This document shows, piece after piece, positions 11,301-20,300 of a stretch of DNA of 64,000 nt; position 1 is the stretch's first letter; each line of letters begins with the position of its first letter. Position numbers and translations under genes: made by a program. Below the pieces are notes generated by a model that saw only the letters and a program-made list of their open reading frames with translations, searched no databases and was not told where the DNA came from. This DNA comes from Rhexocercosporidium sp. MPI-PUGE-AT-0058 (Eukaryota; Ascomycota; Leotiomycetes; Helotiales), in assembly GCA_020746875.1 (NCBI GenBank), contig JAGTJL010000007.1, positions 2,480,001 through 2,544,000 of the forward strand, in the 5' to 3' direction.

Positions 11301-14300
11301 ATGCCAGTCCAAGGCAGGATCTGGTTAACAACAAAGGCAAGATCGGGACGTTGCTCATTGATGTCCGACAGCTCAATACTGAACTGCTGTGCTGCATCCG
11401 TGATCTCCTCTTGGAGAACCAGAGACGTCGTGGATACAATCCCAGAAGGCAGAGAAGTAAGTTCATCCAATTGTCTAGCGAACTGAACAAATCGGTCATG
11501 CCACGAAGCTAAAACACTAAGCACGTCTTTGGGATCGATCTTTCCCAGCTTAGCATGAATGGTAACAAGATCGATGGCAACAACCAAGATATTTGGGAGC
11601 CAGCGAAGAAGCCTCTCGTGGTTCGAAGCAATCTTTGAAATCTTGACCGTATAAGCGCCTGGAGCCCAAAGTCCTTTGACCATCTGGATATTTGCATCGA
11701 TGGTATTCATGGCCTTAACAGCTCTGGCGAGAGAGTTCCGCTGAGCAAGTAGAACCTGAAGTAGTCCCTCCAGAAATCCCGTACTCCTAGCCACCTCTGC
11801 CCCACTCAAATCTTCATTATGCTGGTGCGTAGCCGCTCTAACTCTCGGAGCAAGATCAATCGCCTTATGGAAATAGTACTCCAAGCCCTCAACACTCATC
11901 TCGTGCAAGGCCTCGACATTGGCAAGCACTACGCTCAGCGAGTCCTGCTGTGCGAGAGCATTGGCGCCGAGGTTGTACTTAATGCCCATCTGCCGCAGAT
12001 CTTTCAGAGTATCGGCGAAGAGTTTGCGTTTCTGGGATTTGAGGTGCTTGACTTCGTCTTTGTTGTCATCTGTCAGGAGAGATGGAGTGGCTTTCTGGAG
12101 CTCGGCCGTTGAGGTTATGATGTTGCCGAGGAAGGAGTCGAGATATGTTGAACATTCCACAGCGGTGGAGGGTAGTTGTGCTGTTTCGGCCATCATGGAG
12201 ACGGTCTTGTTGATGTTGATAAAGCGCTTGGCTTTGTGGGACCAGTCTGGGACAGATGAAGCGCAGACTTCGACGGCGGCCTTGTCGACTGTTGGCAATA
12301 GAATCGCCTTGATATTGTCGGTAGCTCCGGAGATAGCCTTGTCTGGTAACCCGTTCTTAAGAACGAACTCCAGAGGCTGTCCCAGCAGCGAGCGGAACTT
12401 CCTAACGATCTTGAACAGCTTGTGATGGGATCTCTTAGCACTATCCCTCAAAGCCACAATATTGGTATCCTTCCAACTGGCCAGAAGCAGAACATCCTTC
12501 ATAGCTTTCTCCAGTGAGACTCTGCCTCTCTTCAGGTTTTCCATTACTGGCGTCTCATACCGAGCATACAGAGCGATGAAGTTGGCCAATGCGTCACGTA
12601 TGGTCGACAGATGCGGCATATCGAGAGCAAGCAACTCCAGATGCTTCTGCAACTGCTGCAATAACTGCAATCGCTGCACGAACTGCCCGACGATAGCACT
12701 CGTGAAGTACGCTTCTAGATCCATGAGAAGCTTCTGGGCATACACTCTCAACTCCTCGCGCGAGTCAGAGATCTGCAGCGGCACCGCAACAACAACTTCA
12801 TAAGCCAGGAAGAACCAGGAGCGAGCATCATCATCGCACTTCTCGCTCTCCATCTCGAATAGTTTAGCCCACGTACTCAGCTCCAACCGTCGCCAATTGA
12901 CAATCGTGGCCGTCAACTCGTCGTAAAGTGATAGCGCGGAGTTTGCGCGGCTAGCCCAGCCGCCGAACTGCCATTCGTGCATGAAGGTATGTACTTTCTC
13001 AACTTTGGTAATGATCTTGGCAAGAGGCTCTGTGTGTCTGAATTTCAGTAGTTCGTGGCAGGATGTGAGAACATCTTGCAGTGGTTGCATATGGCCGATC
13101 TCATCAACAGCTTGGAGGTCACGAAATCTAGTAATGATTTGCTGGACTAGAGTGACTAGCTTGCGTGTCTCTGGGAGGTTTGCGGATGTATAGAAATTGT
13201 AGGTAGCAGGAAGTGTGGTACTAGAGCTCAAAGTCTCGATCTCGTCGTTCAGAAGCAACAATGTTCCAGGAAGGATGGCGCTGGTCATATTTCGTTCGCT
13301 GAATGGCGCATCTTCGTGAAGAGAGCCAATGCGTTTTGATATCTTGCGAATAGAAGACAATATACTCTCCTGTGGCAAAGCGCTAGCCAAGAAGATTTCA
13401 GAGTGGACTTTAGCGAGTGCGATAGCCGTCTCTCTGACAACAAACTGTGCGGGTGTAACACCCTTTGGCTTGTCCGCAGATTCATCATCGTAGGCTGGGA
13501 AAAGTTCGTTGAATTGCTCCTGGTCATCCTCCTCTTCATCCTCGGCACTTCCTCTGAAGACGTACAACCCGGAGTTTGATTCTGCTTCCAGTCTGTCGGA
13601 TTCAAGGCGCTTCTTCCACTGATCGTAGCAGCCGTGGAAACCCTTGAACAAGGCTTGTCGACTCTCAGCTCCGAAAGAAGATAGCTTTTCTGTTGCAGCA
13701 GTTGTCGCGATGAGGCATAGATATTCCGTTGGCTGTGAAGGAATGATATCTTCATCGATAGTAGTTGGTCCACCTCCAAGGAAGGGTGTAATCTTGCTCA
13801 ACGCCAAGCACGATTCGTTCTTTGCAGATGGTGTAGCAGCAACAAGAGGAGCCATCGACAACCCAATCTGTAAGCAGCGAAGCATGCTTATGACCGGAGC
13901 CGTCAAGTCATTATAAGCTCTGAATCGCTCCGACAATCGTCGAATGATCTGCGCTATGTTATGTTGGGCAAGTTTGATTTGTTGCAGTCCACTATCATCG
14001 CTGTCGGTGAAATACTTCGAAACTGTGGCCTCAAGATCAGAGCCAAGTACGGTCTTCAACAAATTCCCAAATTCTCCCTGCAGCTGGTCTATCTCCGAGA
14101 CTTCAGGCCGGTAAATTTCCTGCAGGGCCTCAGGCGGTTCACCCAATTCAGTGAGTTCACTCTCCAGCAGTTGACATCGGAGATTCGATTCCTGTCCAGA
14201 GAAAAGACGTTCGAATTGGCGCAGTGCAGCGAGCTTAGCCAGGATATCTGCACGATTCTCGGCATGTCTTTGACGCTCGAGTCGTTGTCTTTTATCCGGA

Positions 14301-17300
14301 TCGAAAGCTCTGTCGGGAACATACAGTGTGATACATCCGATTGCGAAATGGATCCATGCGAGAGAAGAAAATTGCAGCTGCATGTCTGGCTGCGACCGTG
14401 AGGCTAGGATGGACAGTACTACAGCACCGAAGTTCTTGGTGATGACTTCTCTGAGTTGGACTGGTGTGCTCGGTGCTAGACTATCTTGGCTGATATGTGC
14501 ACTTGACAAGGACAAGTCAACGAGATCTGGTTCAATGGTTGAACGGAGAGATTGGCACCATGCCAGGAAGGAGAATCCAACGTCAGATCCATGTACAGAA
14601 ACCACCGAGAACAACAGAGTTGAAACAATACCATTCAAGTCAACGAATTGATCCCTGCACAGGGATGCAGTTGACAAAGCCAGCTTCTGGCCCATAGCTG
14701 GCAGCTCGGTCTCGAATAGCTTCAGCGATTTGAGATTGACATCGCCGACTGCATTCAACTTCTTCAGCATTTCGATAGAAAATGTATCCGTAACAGGCTG
14801 TAACCTCTCGGTAGTGCCAAGGAGGTAATCGACTGCTTGCAGATTCTTGGAAGTCGCTGTCGAGCTAGCGAATTGCATCTCGGACGCCGTAGGATGATTG
14901 GCGAGGATCACAGTATCGGCATCAACAGCTGCATCGCTAATGGAGCCAGAATTCAAGGCATCCAGTATTCGAAATTGTCTCAGTGCCTCGAATTGAATTC
15001 TGAAGAAGGGTTTTATACCATCTTCTTCGCTGCCAATACTCTTCTCGAGGTTTTCCATCTCCGTGTTCAATGTCGAGATCAGGCTTGTGCCATCGACATC
15101 ACTCATCCGGATTAGCTTGTAGGCCTTCAAGAGAGAAGTCATGATATGGCCCAACTCAGCGACAGAAATCGTGGTCTTCCATCTCAGAGCATCGAAGCGC
15201 AGAGCTAGTAGTTCCATCTGCGCTAGTGTTTGCATGACGCCCTGGTTTGGGATGACAGTGGGTCGGAGTTGGCGCCAGAGCAGTTCCATACTGAGACCTG
15301 TGGTGAGCTTGAAGCCTGATGAGAAATCGCTTTGCAGCCTTTGGCTGAAGAAAGCAATAGGTGAGCTGGAAAACTGAACAGCTGTTGAGATTCGAGTCAG
15401 GAGGTCCGAACCTATGGCAAGATGCGCCTGGAAAGTGGACTCTTCGAATATTCGAGACGTGGCAAGCTGAAAGGTATTCCACCAATATCGGAGGAGCGAC
15501 TTGAATGCCTGCTGTTGGACTCTCCATTGATTGTTGGAACCAGTGTGGTTTTGCAAGTATGCTGCCAACGCCATCAAAGTATTACCAAGGAACTCGGAAA
15601 TATTGACAGTCGAGTCTCTGGTCACAGCAGATACGCGGCCTTTCACAAGCGATCTCTGCAATCTGTTCATTTTGCTGGGCTTCAGAGTATCGAGACCATT
15701 TTCTTGTAGAATATGAGCTTTTCTGGCGGCAGAGATATCAAGGGTGAGGTCTAATACAGCACCCAGCCAATATACATGCTCTGCATCGGCGCCATGAGCA
15801 AAAAGAGGAACCAATGGAGAATTCTGGAGTGGATGTATGACTTGCGAGTCTCTGAAGCTTTCGACGGATAGATTGTTGTTCATCGCGAGCTCGCCGAAGA
15901 TACCTCCAATCGAAGCCATGAGCTGTTGGTTTGCCGAACCTAGGTATAAATCGTCGTATGATTCACATAGAGCCGTAAAGTCGACCGCTTCAGTATGTGT
16001 ATTGCGGAATGCATCAAAAAATCGCGATATAAGAGGCATGTCAGACCACGACAGGTTATCTAGAGCTCCAGAATACAATAAGCGTGCTTGTTCCTGATCC
16101 ACAACTTGTAGCTCCAAAGCCTTTGCCAGGTTCTGGAATCTTCCCATACCGGCTTCGGGCTTAACACCAACGACGCTCATCTTAGGCACATTCTCAATCG
16201 GCATCGGCTCGACGAAGATCTCTACAGCCCGATTTCTCATAGCTCTCGACAACTCCCCAAATCGGGCATCCATAGTCAAGAAGATTCTAAACTCCGGATG
16301 TGGCTTAACGATCTTGGGCTCGCCATCAGGACCGCAATGTTCGTTGATGCTGAGGAAGCCATTTGGCTCAAGCAAAGAGTTCAAGCGGTCGAGTACCGAT
16401 GCGCTGCAGAGATTTGCGTTATCGAGGACGAGCCAAGAGCCTTGTTCGAGGGCTTTGACGAGGACACCATCCACCCATTCGAAACGTGCATTCTGGACTG
16501 CCATGGGCTGTGATGCAAAATCAGTACAGGTTGCAGCGAGGGTACCAAATGCTGGAAGGGATGCAGTGGCTTCAAGTGCGAGGAGAATCTGGGCCAGAGA
16601 ATTGAAGTAAGACGGTGTTGCCTGGCGGGGTAAACTGAGCATGTCCAATAGAATGAGTGCTTCGGAAGGAACCTGTGCTGGAAGCGAAGATAGGATTTTG
16701 GTGTTGATAAACTCTTTCATCTCCGATAGGAAAGTGCTTGCGGCACGCTGGGGATCAACTTGTTCGAAGCCACCAACAAGATCCATGGTATCGATATCGG
16801 CGTTAAGAGGGAAGACTACCAGTGATTTACCGCTCGTAGCAGCAATGTACTCGATAATTGTCGTCTTGCCTGATCCCGAAGGGCCAACTAGAATACAGGG
16901 TAGGTTTTGCTGAATACATATCATAACACATTCAATCTCAGGGAGACGGTTGATCGGATCGATGGTTGGGAATGGGAGCCGCTGGATGAGTGCGTCTCGC
17001 TCCATGTACGCCAGGCCAACTTGGTAGGCAGAAGCGCTCGTGTTGTGGAAGAAATGGCGGAATGGTACATTAGTACAAAAGACTTGGGCGAATATTCTGT
17101 CAACTTCTTGACGATCTTTTGTGGTTCTGAATCGCTGCCGGAATATGAGATTCAAGAAATCGGATGGAGTAGCAGCTGCGAGCAGTGGGGTAGAGGATCT
17201 AAGAAGCTGAAGCCAACGGAGGATGTCTCGAAGATTAAACTCCCAGGGTCCGCCTTGAGAGCCAAATTGTCGTCGATGCACAATCTCTTGCTCGAGGCGA

Positions 17301-20300
17301 GATACAAAAGCGATGATCGTGCTGACTGTCTCGTCTGGCATTGAGGGGAGATTGTGCTTGCATATCAGCTGTAAGTCCTCGTTCTTAAATACATCAGCGT
17401 AAACGACTGTAAAACGATTGACAAACGAGCTAGGCAATCCCTTTCTGCCACCTCCTTGATGATGTGGATTTTGGGCAGCGAAGACGGAGAAGTCTGGATG
17501 GCGCTTGAAAGTCTGGTCGAGCTCGGAAATGTAAACTTCTCCACGATGATCGAGACAGGCGTTCAGTCCCTCAAGTACCGATTGTGAGGCGAGGTTCATC
17601 TCATCAAGTAGCACCCATTCACCATTCTGCATTGCTTGGAGGAATGGAGCATCTCTCCATGCGAAGTGACCTGCCTCGGCACCTTCGACTGGGACATCTG
17701 ATCCAAACAAGTCCATGAGATCTGTTTGCTCTGACAGATTGATACGTGTCAGCGGTCGGTTGCACGCCCGAGCAAGAGCGGCAATCAAAGTCGTCTTTCC
17801 AACACCAGGACTTCCTTCAATCAGGATTGGCTTTTGGACTTGCAAGGCTCGGATGACTCTCATGACATTCTGCTTTGTTGTTGGAGCGTTGAATGCAAAC
17901 CCTGGATCTGTGTCTGATCCAGATTGTTTTGGAATCGAGAAATCACCCACGATCAATGATGTATCGCCATTGACGAGGTCGATGGACTTGAAGTATATCG
18001 AGTTGATGTTGTGCTGCAAGAGGGTGCTGAGTTGTGACAAACACTTCTTTCTCTCTTCAACGATATTTTCAGGGTTGATCGCTAGTAAAGCAGCGGGATT
18101 TGCACCCAAGGTGTCGATGTATACCATTGCAGCACCATGCAAGACCGCAAAATATGGATCTGTCGAGCTAGAGCCATTCATAAATTTGACCCATGCGAGC
18201 ACATCACGGACTGAAATAGATGTCGATGACGAGGACCGGTAGTTCACTCCAAACCATTCGGCGAAGTGTACCATTGCCTTGGATAGATGCTTGAAGTTGT
18301 CACTCAGCTTGGCCTCTACGATCTGGAATACATCCTCATGCTCGGACAAAGAAGGAACCCATATCTCAGTAAACCGGTTTCGAAGTGCAGGGGACAGTTC
18401 TCGCTTTCCGTAATCACCGCCTGGATTCATGGTCGCGAAGAACTGGAAGCCGTCAGCTGCTTGGACGAAAGAGTTATCAACACCCTTCTCGGCGAGGAGG
18501 ATCGTTCGCTGAGTTTCGAGAACCGAATTTAGTCGCTCGAGAACGGAGTCATCCGCCAGAGATATCTCGTCGAGTAGGAAGAATTGGCCATCCTTCAACG
18601 CTTGCACCAAGCTACCGTCAGACCATTCAAAAAGAGCTTTGGCTTTGCCTTGATTGATCTCTATTCGTTGTACCAACTCTTCCCAAGCTTGCGCGGTTGT
18701 GGAAGAGGGCAGCGACCGGTAGGTCGCCATCAAGACATCAACATCAACGTCGACATTGTCAGCGATTGTCTCGCCAAGCCCTCTCAGGAGAGTGACTAGA
18801 TCCTGCTTCAGCTGCTCCAAGATCACAGCACGATTTCGCACAGGCCTTTGAGCACCAATGAGATCTCCAGTCTCGGTATTCTGATGAGCGTTCACAACGT
18901 GCAGTTCCTTCCCGAAAGCCTCCGCCAACATCTGGCATACGGTCGTTTTTCCACAACCAGTCTCACCAACGAGCAGAACAGGTTCATTATTGCGGAGAGC
19001 ATGGGCAACGAGAACATACAATCGACGCATAGCTTGTGTCCAAACGACACCCTGAGAGTTCGAGGTCTCATTGTATGCCTTGATTTCGGTGGAGAAATCA
19101 CCGCCGTAGAGCACATTGGGGTCGATCTTGACTTTCATGACCTTTTCTATTATCTCCTTGACAGCGGTTCGCTCAACAGGGTTGCGAACACGCTCTGCCA
19201 AGAGCATGTAACCATTCGCAGCCAATTGCTCCCGATTATCTGCATCTCGGAGAGCCCATCGGAACAAATCTCTGAGTGTCGCAAAACTATCCTTCTGTTC
19301 GAAGAGCCGGCTTGACTGACGAAGGGTCGACAGCTCTTTGTAGACATCAACAATTCTCTTGCAATCCGACGGTGCCACTTTCTGGCTACGATATTCCAGA
19401 ATCTGCTGTAGTTCTTCCTGTGGGATATCGTCGAAATGAAGCTCCAAGAAACGATTTCGGAATGCACGCGAGAGCGTTTTTCGACCACCATAAAGTCCAG
19501 GTGGGTTTTGAGTTGCGAAGAGCATGAAATTCTCGTGAGGGCGAACGATCTCTTGGGTTTCGGGAATGAGAAGCTCACGGTTGTCATCAAGTAGACGATT
19601 GAGGGCTTCGAGGACATCTGTGGGCGCCAAGTTCAACTCGTCTAGTACGATCCAGTGACCTTGGCGGAGAGCTTGAACGAGAAGACCTTCCTGGAAACGA
19701 AGTTGGCCATCCGAGCTTGAGACATAGGTGCCTAGGTATTCTTGCAGGTCCGTGTGCTCGTGGTTGTTAATTCTGACGAACTTATTGCCACTGTACTTTG
19801 CCAAGTACTCAATCATACTTGTCTTTCCAGATGATGTTGGGCCTTGCACAAGAACGGGGAATCTTCTGGTAGAGGTAGCTCTGACCAAATTCAGCATATT
19901 GCGCTCAACTGACGGTGTCTTGATGTAGTGAGTCTGCTCTTGGGGAGTCTCGGAACCTTGAAGCATCCAGTACTGGCGGTCTCTCTTTTTGTTCATGAAA
20001 GCCTTGTACAGCTTCCCATCATCAAGTCGGCGAGGTGTCTGCGCAAGAAGAGCACGAGAATTACCATGGCTACTCAGCAAATGATGATCGATGAGTGGCA
20101 TCAGCAGCTTTTCAGATTCTCTGTCGAGAAGAGTAAGAAATCCCATCGCGAAACCTTCATACAATGCTCTTCGCAGCCCATATGAAGGTGCAATCTCAAC
20201 AACGTAGCTGAGTACACGCGTGAGGGTACGTAGACTGAAGTGCGGAACTTGATTGGCACCATCAACTAATCTTTTGTCATCCGCCAGACGCTTGGTATTG